Position numbers and translations under genes: made by a program. A stretch of DNA of 39,558 nucleotides, from contig NZ_NTGE01000041.1 of NCBI RefSeq assembly GCF_002291145.1, forward strand, positions 1 to 39,558, written 5' to 3'. How positions within the stretch are numbered: the stretch's first letter is position 1; each line of letters starts with the position of its first letter. Shown one piece after another: positions 16,637-23,977 of the stretch. The notes beneath the pieces were generated by a model. It ran no database searches, was not told the origin of the DNA, and worked only from the letters and a program-made list of their open reading frames with translations. The stretch is from Streptomyces sp. SA15 (GTDB lineage Bacteria; Actinomycetota; Actinomycetes; Streptomycetales; Streptomycetaceae).

Positions 16637-17740
16637 TCAGCTCCCTGCGTTCGTCGTGCCCGGTATTCCGGCCCCGCCACCGGAGCCACCCTGCCCACCG
16701 CCGGAGGCTACCCTCTCGCCGCCGGAGCCGGTCGCCCCGCCCCTGGAGGACATGGAGCCGGCGGATTCACCCGCCGCACCGCCGGAGGCCCGCGTCTCCG
16801 CGAGAAGGTCCCGGAACGCCCCGGCCACCGCCTGCGGGTACTCCATCATCGCCACATGTCCCGCCTCCGGAAGGGTAAGCAGGCGCGAGTCGCGGAAAGT
16901 TCGGGCCGCCTTCTGGGCCATGCGGAAGCCGACCAGCTGGTCCCGGCCGCCGTAGATCAGCAGGGTCGGCGCGAGGACGCGCTCGGCCTGGCGCCACAGC
17001 GCGTGCTGTCCGCCCAGCGTGTACGCGTTCACGAGCCCGCGCGCGGAGCGTGTCATCGCGTCCCAGAAGTACGGCAACTGCAGCCGCCGTTCCATCTCCT
17101 CCACGGCGTGGCGGAACGCTTGCGGCGACACCCGCCCGGGATCGCCGTAACACAAGGACAGGACCCCGCGGACCCGCTGCTCCGCCGTCCACTCCCTGGT
17201 GAACCGCGTGAAGACCCCGGCCACCCCCGGCACCGCCAGCAGCCCCGTCGGCACGGCCCTGCGCTGGACGCGGATCTCCGGCAGGGCGGGCGACACCAGG
17301 GTGAGCGTCCGTACGAGATCGGGCCGCACCGCGGCGATCCGGGTGGAGACGGCGCCGCCGAGCGAGTTCCCGAAGAGATGCACCGGCCCGCGACCGGAGG
17401 CGTCGAGATAACGGATGACCGCGCGCGCGTGTCCCGTTATCGAGTAGTCACCGTCGTCCGGCGGCGGGGAGTCGCCGAAGCCCGGCAGATCGACGGCCTC
17501 GCCGTCGACGGCGTCCTCCAGCAGCTGCATCAACGCCGACCAGTTCTGCGAGGAACCGCCGAGGCCGTGGACGTACAGCGCGGGCGGCAGCCCCTCGCGC
17601 GCGGGGGGCCTCGACCGCATCGTCAGCGTGATCCCCGGCAGCCCCACCGACCTGAGGCGCTCGCCCTCCCCGACCCTGACAGGTGCCACCTTGGGGAGCA
17701 CAGTGGCGGGCGGCACGAACGGCAGCTCGGTCGAAGACAT
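16637..17740 (-). CDS. alpha/beta hydrolase with Gly/Ser-rich C-terminal tail
   Basis: This 367-residue protein has a full alpha/beta hydrolase core. HGLGGSSQNW is the oxyanion region, GNSLGG the nucleophile elbow, GGRDQLVG the acid loop and AGHVAMME the catalytic histidine. The last 50 residues are Gly/Ser-rich and look disordered. There is no signal peptide, so it probably acts in the cytosol on an ester or related substrate that cannot be named. It is the first gene of a pair with DUF3152, 8 bases apart. No ribosome site precedes the ATG at 17740; a TAACAT hexamer six bases upstream suggests a leaderless transcript. The M. tuberculosis region also holds an alpha/beta hydrolase gene (lipV), though in a different place. 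Confidence 0.9.
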   Translation of the reverse strand: MSSTELPFVPPATVLPKVAPVRVGEGERLRSVGLPGITLTMRSRPPAREGLPPALYVHGLGGSSQNWSALMQLLEDAVDGEAVDLPGFGDSPPPDDGDYSITGHARAVIRYLDASGRGPVHLFGNSLGGAVSTRIAAVRPDLVRTLTLVSPALPEIRVQRRAVPTGLLAVPGVAGVFTRFTREWTAEQRVRGVLSLCYGDPGRVSPQAFRHAVEEMERRLQLPYFWDAMTRSARGLVNAYTLGGQHALWRQAERVLAPTLLIYGGRDQLVGFRMAQKAARTFRDSRLLTLPEAGHVAMMEYPQAVAGAFRDLLAETRASGGAAGESAGSMSSRGGATGSGGERVASGGGQGGSGGGAGIPGTTNAGS

Positions 17741-17746
17741 GCGGCA

Positions 17747-17752
17747 ATGTTA
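17747..17752 (-). promoter_or_regulatory. -10 hexamer TAACAT, leaderless start of the hydrolase
   Basis: TAACAT lies exactly six bases before ATG 17740, so transcription would begin at the start codon. There is no Shine-Dalgarno sequence. The -35 side is weak. Confidence 0.6.
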
Positions 17753-17808
17753 CGAGACGATCACGCAGTGATTCACGTGTTCGCCGTCACAGACAGGCGC
17801 TCGAATCG

Positions 17809-17837
17809 ATGGCGTACAGATCAATGGCGTCCAGATC
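17809..17837. promoter_or_regulatory. 14-bp direct repeat upstream of a candidate -10
   Basis: ATGGCGTACAGATC (17809-17822) and ATGGCGTCCAGATC (17824-17837) repeat with a 15-bp period. TAGGCT at 17848-17853 could be the -10 of the downstream small acidic protein, which would put the repeat over the -35 region. Confidence 0.4.
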
Positions 17838-17919
17838 GGGTGTCTCCTAGGCTCGTACGCAGGGCACCCGCATGTTGCCCCCTGTTCCACTCAGGGATGT
17901 TCTAGGAAGGGAGCCCACC

Positions 17920-18144
17920 ATGGCCGTTGACCCCACCGACCCGGAGACGTTCGTGGACGACGACACCGAGGAGGCCGAGGAGTTCGACGTCGAGGCCCCC
18001 GAGGTCGACGCGGCCGAGCAGCACACGGACGTCACGCCGGACCGCGACGACCGGCTGACCGGCGTCGACCCGGACCGCGCCAACGAAGCCGATCTCATCG
18101 AACAGGCCCGCGTGGTCTCCATCGACGAGGACGACTATCGGTGA
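17920..18144 (+). CDS. small acidic protein, function unknown
   Basis: This 74-residue protein is strongly acidic, with a DDDTEEAEEFDVEAPEVD stretch, and ends in EQARVVSIDEDDYR. The sequence predicts no membrane segment or signal peptide, and most of it should be disordered. The ATG at 17920 follows a strong site, GGAAGGGAG. I recognise no function. It sits between the divergent hydrolase and the TetR gene. The C-terminal EQAR...DEDDYR ending resembles other small actinobacterial proteins, but I cannot name the family with confidence. Confidence 0.8.
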   Translation: MAVDPTDPETFVDDDTEEAEEFDVEAPEVDAAEQHTDVTPDRDDRLTGVDPDRANEADLIEQARVVSIDEDDYR

Positions 18145-18335
18145 CGTACCGAAGAGACCACCTCTGAGCAGGGGCGGCGCATTGTGCCCGCTCTGTCCCT
18201 GTTTGAAGCGTCCTGCATGGTATTTGTCACCGTCCGGTCCATGAAATTCTGCGCTCTCACCGCGCACAGCAGGGTTACCGAAAAGTACGATGGCCGCGCG
18301 GCGCACACCGCATGTGGACGACTTTGGGAGGCGGC

Positions 18336-18977
18336 GTGACAGCCATCGAGCAGACAGAGGCGGCACGCCCGCGAGGCACGCGCCTGCCGCGCCGTGCCCG
18401 ACGGAACCAGTTGCTGGGCGCCGCCCAGGAAGTCTTCGTGGCACAGGGCTACCACGCGGCCGCGATGGACGACATCGCCGAGCGCGCCGGCGTCAGCAAG
18501 CCGGTGCTCTACCAGCACTTCCCGGGCAAGCTCGACCTGTATCTCGCACTGCTGGACCAGCACTGCGAGTCCCTGATCCAGGCCGTACGGAACGCGCTCG
18601 CGTCGACGACCGACAACAAGCAGCGTGTCCGGGCGACCATGGACGCCTATTTCGCGTACGTCGAGGACGACGGCGGCGCCTTCCGCCTGGTGTTCGAGTC
18701 GGACCTGACGAACGAGCCCGCGGTGCGCGAGCGCGTCGACAAGGTCACGAACGAGTGCGCCGAGGCGATCTGCGACGTCATCGCCGAGGACACCGGCCTG
18801 TCGCGGGCCGAGTCGATGCTGCTGGCCTCCGGCCTCGGCGGGCTCGCCCAGGTGGTGGCCCGCTCCTGGCTGCACAGCGACCGCAGCGTGCCGCGCGACC
18901 AGGCGGTCCAGCTGCTGACCTCGCTGGCCTGGCGCGGCATCGCCGGCTTCCCGCTGCACGGCACGGACCACCACTGA
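18336..18977 (+). CDS. TetR-family transcriptional regulator
   Basis: This 213-residue protein has an N-terminal DNA-binding domain. MDDIAERAGVSKPVLYQHF is the helix-turn-helix, and FPGKLDLYLALLD starts the hinge. The C-terminal ligand-binding domain follows, with YFAYVEDDGGAFRLVFESDL and SWLHSDRSVPRDQAVQLL. The GTG at 18336 has GGGAGG four bases upstream; an in-frame ATG at 18312 has none. M. tuberculosis Rv3208, also next to a DUF3107 gene, is the positional counterpart. A possible -10, TACGAT, lies at 18286-18291, with a short TGCGC...GCGCA inverted repeat just upstream that might be an autoregulatory site. The ligand is unknown. Confidence 0.93.
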   Translation: MTAIEQTEAARPRGTRLPRRARRNQLLGAAQEVFVAQGYHAAAMDDIAERAGVSKPVLYQHFPGKLDLYLALLDQHCESLIQAVRNALASTTDNKQRVRATMDAYFAYVEDDGGAFRLVFESDLTNEPAVRERVDKVTNECAEAICDVIAEDTGLSRAESMLLASGLGGLAQVVARSWLHSDRSVPRDQAVQLLTSLAWRGIAGFPLHGTDHH

Positions 18978-19129
18978 CCCGCACACGCGCGTAGCTGGGC
19001 GTTTGTTCCCGCCCACTGTTCGCTCCTGGCGTTCTTGCCCGGTGCGTGAACGTCCCCTCACCGGGCTAATGTGTGCGGAGTACGGCGCGGAAGGTCGCGC
19101 ACTTCACTGACCGTCGGAGGGACATAGCC

Positions 19130-19357
19130 GTGGAGGTCAAGATCGGCGTGCAGCACGCGCCCCGCGAGATCGTTCTGGAGAGCGGTCAGAGTGCCGAGGA
19201 GGTCGAGCGGGCGGTGTCCGAGGCGCTGGCCGGCAAGTCGCAGCTGCTTAGCCTCGTGGACGAGCACGGCCGCAAGGTCCTGGTCCCGGCGGACCGCCTC
19301 GCCTACGTCGAGCTCGGCGAGCCGGCCCCGCGCAAGGTGGGCTTCGGCGCGCTGTAG
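19130..19357 (+). CDS. DUF3107 protein (TB9.4 family)
   Basis: This 75-residue protein begins VEVKIGVQHAPREIVLES and contains the conserved LADRLAYVELGEP-type ending (PADRLAYVELGE), which identifies DUF3107. M. tuberculosis Rv3208A (TB9.4) is the best-known member and lies beside the TetR homologue there too. It is small, cytosolic and ATP-independent as far as sequence shows; no biochemical role is established to my knowledge. The GTG start follows CGGAGGG by a normal distance. TAATGT at 19067-19072 is a possible -10. A strong hairpin terminator closes the gene. Confidence 0.93.
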   Translation: MEVKIGVQHAPREIVLESGQSAEEVERAVSEALAGKSQLLSLVDEHGRKVLVPADRLAYVELGEPAPRKVGFGAL

Positions 19358-19379
19358 TCATAGGCGTAGCCCTACGCGG

Positions 19380-19420
19380 CGAGGGGCCCGGCGACTGTCC
19401 GTCGCCGGGCCCCTCGGTTT
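19380..19420 (+). terminator. 16-bp perfect hairpin terminator after DUF3107
   Basis: CGAGGGGCCCGGCGAC at 19380-19395 pairs perfectly with 19401-19416 across a five-base loop (TGTCC), and GTTT follows. This is a strong intrinsic terminator for the TetR/DUF3107 unit. Confidence 0.9.
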
Positions 19421-19500
19421 CCGTATGTATTTCTCTGTATTTCTCCGTGTGTTTCTCCGCACGTGTCACTCCACGTGTTTCTCCCCATGTGGAGCACGAG
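19417..19500. repeat. pyrimidine-rich degenerate 10-14-bp repeats
   Basis: The motif GTxTTTCTCC recurs about five times between 19425 and 19485 (for example GTATTTCTCT, GTATTTCTCC, GTGTTTCTCC). CTCCACGTG and CATGTGGAG near the end form an imperfect inverted repeat. The segment is clearly richer in A+T than its surroundings. No gene is visible. Confidence 0.6.
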
Positions 19501-19592
19501 TAGCGCACAGCTGAGGATTGGATTCCGCAGGTCACGGGTAAGACGGGCTACGACCGTAACGCGCAGTGTGGCCGTGTGGGAGGGACCCCAAC

Positions 19593-19862
19593 ATGTTCTT
19601 GGAAGCGCTCGGCTCCGCTCTGCTCGGTCTCGCACTGGCGGGGGCGGCGATCCACCGGTTGTCCCACCGTATGCCGGCCCGCTCCCTGGTCATCGCGACC
19701 GGAATCGCGGGGGCCCTGTTCGGCGCCTTCCTCACGCACGGCGCGCTGGACGCGGGCAACGTCCTGCTGATCCTCGTCGGCGCGACGGTCGTCTCCGCGG
19801 CCTCGCTCTCCCTGCTGCTGCGCCCCGCGGGAAGACTTCGCCGACGATCGGCGACCGCCTGA
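19593..19862 (+). CDS. small integral membrane protein, function unknown
   Basis: This 89-residue protein consists almost wholly of three hydrophobic segments: LGSALLGLALAGAAIHRL, SLVIATGIAGALFGAFLTHG and VLLILVGATVVSAASLSLLL. A basic C-terminal tail, RPAGRLRRR, should stay in the cytosol. The ATG at 19593 follows GGGAGGG by about nine bases. The pattern resembles small Tag/GlsB-type membrane proteins, but no diagnostic motif is seen, so I assign no function. It is convergent with the ferritin-like gene. Confidence 0.8.
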   Translation: MFLEALGSALLGLALAGAAIHRLSHRMPARSLVIATGIAGALFGAFLTHGALDAGNVLLILVGATVVSAASLSLLLRPAGRLRRRSATA

Positions 19863-19947
19863 GCCGTCGCCGACCTCGGCGTCCAGACAGGCCCCGGCGA
19901 CATCCCGGCAAGCACAGGCGGCACCCCGGCAAGCCCAGAGAGAAGAC

Positions 19948-20694
19948 CTAGGCCGCCAGCCCCAGTGCAGCCATCCGCTTGGTGTGCGCCTCGGTGATCC
20001 GGGAGAACATCCGGCCGACCTCGGCGAGGTCGAAGCCGTCCGCGACGCCGCCCACGAGCATCGTCGACAGCGCGTCCCGGTCGGCGACGACCCGCTGGGA
20101 CTGCGACAGGGCCTCGCCCATCAGCCGCCGCGCCCACAGCGCGAGCCGCCCGCCCACGCGCGGGTCCGCGTCGATCGCCGCGCGCACCTTCTCGACGGCG
20201 AAGCCGGCGTGCCCGGTGTCGTCGAGCACGGCCAGGACGAGTTCCCGGGTGTCCGAGTCGAGGCGGGCGGCGACCTCGCGGTAGAAGTCACTGGCGATCG
20301 AGTCGCCGACGTACGCCTTGACGAGCCCCTCCAGCCAGTCCGAGGGCGCCGTCTGCCTGTGGAAGCCGTCCAGCGCGGCGACGAACGGCTCCATCGCCCG
20401 GGTCGGCTCCTCACCGATCTCCGTCAGCCGGTCACGCAACTGCTCGAAGTGGTGGAACTCGGCCGACGCCATCTTCGCCAGCTCCGCCTTGTCCGCCAGC
20501 GTCGGCGCCAGCTTGGCGTCCTCCGCGAGCCGCTCGAAGGCCGCCAGCTCCCCGTACGCGAGCGCGCCGAGCAGGTCCACGACCGCGGCCCGGTAGTGCG
20601 GATCGGCGGAGGCCCGCGCCCAGTCCTGGGCGGCGACTCCGGTGTGTCGTGCTGCTGCGTCGGAGGCGTTCTCAGGCTTGTCAGAGGTCGTCAT
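19948..20694 (-). CDS. ferritin-like (MiaE-like fold) protein
   Basis: This 248-residue helical protein has the spacing of a ferritin-like four-helix bundle. GELAAFERLAEDA carries a first glutamate, and ASAEFHHFEQLRDRL gives an ExxH pair. A second half includes YREVAARLDSDTRELV and LDDTGHAGFAVEKV. Related actinobacterial proteins are annotated ferritin-like or MiaE-like. MiaE is a diiron tRNA hydroxylase, but that substrate is not shown here. M. tuberculosis Rv3210c occupies the same position next to the RNA helicase. The ATG at 20694 has no ribosome site; TATTGT seven bases upstream suggests a leaderless transcript. The divergent partner is the DEAD-box helicase. Confidence 0.85.
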   Translation of the reverse strand: MTTSDKPENASDAAARHTGVAAQDWARASADPHYRAAVVDLLGALAYGELAAFERLAEDAKLAPTLADKAELAKMASAEFHHFEQLRDRLTEIGEEPTRAMEPFVAALDGFHRQTAPSDWLEGLVKAYVGDSIASDFYREVAARLDSDTRELVLAVLDDTGHAGFAVEKVRAAIDADPRVGGRLALWARRLMGEALSQSQRVVADRDALSTMLVGGVADGFDLAEVGRMFSRITEAHTKRMAALGLAA

Positions 20695-20701
20695 GAAGCG
20701 C

Positions 20702-20707
20702 ACAATA
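20702..20707 (-). promoter_or_regulatory. -10 hexamer TATTGT, leaderless start of the ferritin-like gene
   Basis: TATTGT is seven bases before ATG 20694, with no Shine-Dalgarno sequence between. The GC-rich stretch upstream offers no clear -35. Confidence 0.55.
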
Positions 20708-21080
20708 GCCCGCCCGCCGCGCGACGGAAGTACCTGGTCAATCAGTGTGACGACCACTACGTGACCAAATCGGCCATCGCATGTGCGCGATTCCGGGGTA
20801 TGGTGGTAATGCGCCCGCTGAGTACTCTGACGTACTCGACGGGCCGCACGTTATGAGGATGCCCGGTCGGTGGCCCGATCGGCTCCGACCCGACAGCCCT
20901 CCCGTCCGTACGGCACAGTGCGTACGGAGTCCGGAGGGGGACCCTCAGCGGTTCGAGCGCTAGAGCGTCGGCAGTGGTCCCGTGCCATACGGCTCGCCCG
21001 TAAGGCAGTCGACGTCCCCAGCACGGTCCTAGACGACCCCCGAGCTCGCCTCGCGCCGCACACACAGAAGAGGCAGCACC
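20708..21080 (+). promoter_or_regulatory. promoter region and long 5' leader of the DEAD-box gene
   Basis: No gene is visible in this stretch. TATGGT near 20800 could be a -10, giving a leader of about 275 bases. The leader contains TCCGTACG-8 nt-CGTACGGA at 20905-20928, a perfect 8-bp hairpin, and GAGGGGGACCCTC just after it. Long structured leaders are known for cold-induced RNA helicase mRNAs in other bacteria. Here any regulatory role is inference. Confidence 0.45.
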
Positions 21081-23702
21081 CTGACTACTTTCCGAGAGCT
21101 CGGGATCCTTCCCGAGACCGCCGAGGCCCTCGAAGCCGTCGGCATCATCAACCCCTTCCCCATCCAGGAGATGACCCTCCCCGTCGCCCTCTCCGGCACG
21201 GACGTCATCGGCCAGGCCAAGACCGGCACCGGCAAGACGCTGGGCTTCGGCCTCCCGCTCCTCGAGCGCGTCACCGTCCCCGCCGACGTAGAGGCCGGGC
21301 GCGCCAAGCCCGAGTCCCTCACCGACGCCCCGCAGGCACTCGTCGTCGTCCCCACGCGTGAGCTGTGCACGCAGGTCACCAACGACCTGCTGACCGCGGG
21401 CAAGGTGCGCAACGTCCGCGTCCTCGCCATCTACGGCGGCCGGGCGTACGAGCCCCAGGTCGAGGCCCTCAAGCAGGGCATCGACGTCGTCGTCGGCACC
21501 CCGGGCCGGCTGCTCGACCTCGCCGGGCAGAAGAAGCTGAACCTCAAGCACGTGAAGTGCCTCGTCCTCGACGAGGCCGACGAGATGCTCGACCTGGGCT
21601 TCCTGCCCGACGTCGAGAAGATCATCAACATGCTGCCGGCCCGCCGCCAGACCATGCTGTTCTCGGCCACCATGCCGGGAGCGGTCATCGGCCTCGCGCG
21701 CCGCTACATGTCGCAGCCCACCCACATCCGCGCCACCGCGCCGGACGACGAGGGCAAGACGGTCGCGAACACCGCGCAGTACATCTACCGCGCGCACAAC
21801 ATGGACAAGCCGGAGATGGTCGCCCGCATACTGCAGGCCGACGGCCGGGGACTGGCCATGGTCTTCTGCCGTACGAAGCGCACGGCGGCGGACCTCGCCG
21901 ACCAGCTGCAGCAGCGCGGTTTCGCGTCCGGCGCGGTCCACGGCGACCTCGGCCAGGGCGCGCGTGAGCAGGCCCTGCGGGCCTTCCGCAACGGCAAGGT
22001 GGACGTCCTCGTCTGCACCGACGTCGCCGCCCGTGGCATCGACGTCGAGGGCGTGACCCACGTCATCAACTACCAGTCGCCGGAAGACGAGAAGACGTAC
22101 CTGCACCGCATCGGCCGTACGGGCCGCGCGGGCGCCAAGGGCATCGCGATCACGCTCGTCGACTGGGACGACATCCCGCGCTGGCAGCTGATCAACAAGG
22201 CGCTGGACCTGAAGTTCAACGATCCGCCGGAGACGTACTCCACCTCCCCGCACCTCTACGAGGAGCTGAACATCCCCGCGGGCACGAAGGGAGTCCTGCC
22301 GCGCGCCGAGCGCACGCGCGCCGGGCTCGCCGCGGAGGAGCTGGAGGACCTGGGCGAGCCGGGCGGCCGTGGTCCGCGCGGTCGCGGTGACCGAGGCGGT
22401 CGCGGCGGCCGGGATGGCCGGGACAGGGACAGCCGGGGTGGTCGGGACGAGTCGCGGTCGGCCGAGGGTGAGCGTTCGGCGCGTACGCCGCGTCGCCGTC
22501 GTCGTACGCGCGGCGGGGCGGTCTTGGACGCGACGGCGCCCTCCGAGGCGGTCGCTCCGGAGGAGACCACCGCGGCGGAGGACGCCACCTCGACCCGTAC
22601 CCCGCGCCGCCGTCGCCGCACGCGTGGCGGAGCGGCGGGGGAGGCGGTGCCGGCGACGGACGTCGTGACCGCGACGCCTCAGTCCGCTGAGTCCGCCGTG
22701 GCGACGGCCGAGGGTACGGCTCCGGAGTCCCTCGAGGGCCCGGAGGCCAAGCCGCGCCGCCGTAGGACCCGCAAGTCCGCGGCAGCGGCGGTCACTTCGG
22801 GCGAGCCCGCGGTGTCCGAGCCGACGGCGGCGGAGATTTCGGAGCCGGTATCGGTGGTGCCGGAGACGGCAGACGCGGCAGCGGTGTCGGCGGTGTCGGA
22901 GCCCGAGGCTCCGGTCGCCAAGCCGCGTCGGCGGACCCGCAAGGCCACGACCGCGGCGGAGGCCGTCGTCGACAATGCCGAGGGGGCCACTGCGGCTGCG
23001 CCTGAGACGGCGGACGCGGGGGCCGCGGAGGCTGCTGCGGAGACCAAGCCGCGCCGCCGGACCCGCAAGGCCGCGGCTACGGCCACCGCCGAGGCCGCTC
23101 TCGACACCGCCGAGGCCGCGGAGGCCAAGCCGCGTCGCCGTACGCGTAAGGCCGCGGAGCCCGTCGCTGCCGTCACGGCCGAGATTCCGGCCCAGGCGGT
23201 CCAGGAGCCGGAGTCGGCGTCGGCGTCGGCCGAAGTGGTGAAGCCGCGTCGCACCCGGAAGGCCGCGGTTTCGGCCGAAGCGGCCGTGGACAGCGCCGAG
23301 GGTGCGGAAGGTACGGCGGCCAAGCCGCGGCGCACGCGGAAGACCGCGGCGGCTGCTGAAGCCGCCGTCGACAGCGCCGAGGGTGTTGAGGCCAAGCCTC
23401 GTCGTACCCGGAAGGCCGCTGCGGCCAAGGTGGCGGAGCCGACGGAGCCGACGGACGGGGATGCTGCGGAGGCCGCGGAGACCAAGCCGCGTCGACGCAC
23501 TCGCAAGGCTGCCGCGCCTGCGGCTTCCGGTCTCGCGGCGGACATTCCGGCGCAGGCTGCTGAGGAGCCGGAGGCTGCGCCGCGTCGGCGTACCCGTAAG
23601 GCGGCGGTGGCGGTGGAAGCGTCGGGGGAGGCGGCCGAGGTGAAGCCCAAGGTGCGGCGTGCCCGGAAGGCCGCGGTGGCCACGGAGCCTGCGGAGAGCT
23701 GA
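21081..23702 (+). CDS. DEAD-box RNA helicase with CTG start and long basic repeat tail
   Basis: This 873-residue protein unwinds RNA using ATP. The core (about 1-390) has Q motif PFPIQEMTLP, motif I AKTGTGKT from residue 46, DEAD at 164-167, SAT near 195 and HRIGRTGR at 342-349. The tail (about 395-873) is disordered. After a Gly/Arg/Asp stretch it has about twelve basic boxes of the type KPRRRTRKAA between acidic Ala/Glu linkers. The frame has an in-frame TAG at 21030 and no ATG, GTG or TTG before ATG 21171, which would remove the Q motif. CTG at 21081, preceded by AGAAGAGG seven bases upstream, is therefore the best start. M. tuberculosis Rv3211 (RhlE) is the positional counterpart. Confidence 0.93.
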   Translation: MTTFRELGILPETAEALEAVGIINPFPIQEMTLPVALSGTDVIGQAKTGTGKTLGFGLPLLERVTVPADVEAGRAKPESLTDAPQALVVVPTRELCTQVTNDLLTAGKVRNVRVLAIYGGRAYEPQVEALKQGIDVVVGTPGRLLDLAGQKKLNLKHVKCLVLDEADEMLDLGFLPDVEKIINMLPARRQTMLFSATMPGAVIGLARRYMSQPTHIRATAPDDEGKTVANTAQYIYRAHNMDKPEMVARILQADGRGLAMVFCRTKRTAADLADQLQQRGFASGAVHGDLGQGAREQALRAFRNGKVDVLVCTDVAARGIDVEGVTHVINYQSPEDEKTYLHRIGRTGRAGAKGIAITLVDWDDIPRWQLINKALDLKFNDPPETYSTSPHLYEELNIPAGTKGVLPRAERTRAGLAAEELEDLGEPGGRGPRGRGDRGGRGGRDGRDRDSRGGRDESRSAEGERSARTPRRRRRTRGGAVLDATAPSEAVAPEETTAAEDATSTRTPRRRRRTRGGAAGEAVPATDVVTATPQSAESAVATAEGTAPESLEGPEAKPRRRRTRKSAAAAVTSGEPAVSEPTAAEISEPVSVVPETADAAAVSAVSEPEAPVAKPRRRTRKATTAAEAVVDNAEGATAAAPETADAGAAEAAAETKPRRRTRKAAATATAEAALDTAEAAEAKPRRRTRKAAEPVAAVTAEIPAQAVQEPESASASAEVVKPRRTRKAAVSAEAAVDSAEGAEGTAAKPRRTRKTAAAAEAAVDSAEGVEAKPRRTRKAAAAKVAEPTEPTDGDAAEAAETKPRRRTRKAAAPAASGLAADIPAQAAEEPEAAPRRRTRKAAVAVEASGEAAEVKPKVRRARKAAVATEPAES

Positions 23703-23786
23703 GCTCTTGCCGTACGACGGTCCGGTTCACCTTGTGTGGGCCGGGCCGTTGGCGTTTCTCGCCCCGCCGCCCCTACCCGTCCCATC

Positions 23787-23835
23787 ACCAGGGGCTCCGC
23801 CCCTTCGACCCCGCCAGGGCGCTCCGCCCCCTGGT
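23787..23835. terminator. nested GC-rich hairpins, probable terminator after the DEAD-box gene
   Basis: AGGGGCTCCGCCCCT forms a small hairpin and CCAGGGCG...CGCCCCCTGG a second. The outer ACCAGGGGC and GCCCCCTGGT can pair with each other to enclose both. Clusters of this CTCCGCCCC type are common downstream of Streptomyces genes. Confidence 0.55.
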
Positions 23836-23965
23836 CCCCGGCCTATGCCCACCCACCACCCGACTCGGTACCTCGAGAGGTGCACCACACCCCCGGCCGA
23901 CTCGCTCGGCCGAAAAGTGGACCACCCCCACCCGACTCCATCCCCCGACAGACACGTCCACCCGA

Positions 23966-23971
23966 TACCCT
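23966..23971 (+). promoter_or_regulatory. -10 hexamer TACCCT, leaderless start of the hydrolase
   Basis: TACCCT is followed by six C residues and then GTG 23978. No ribosome site is present. CCGACA at 23945-23950 could be a -35 but with a short 15-base spacer. Confidence 0.6.
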
Positions 23972-23977
23972 CCCCCC

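Noticed and set aside
18250..18266. TGCGC-7-GCGCA as a TetR operator
   Set aside because: The arms are only 5 bp of pure G/C-rich sequence, easily found by chance in this genome.
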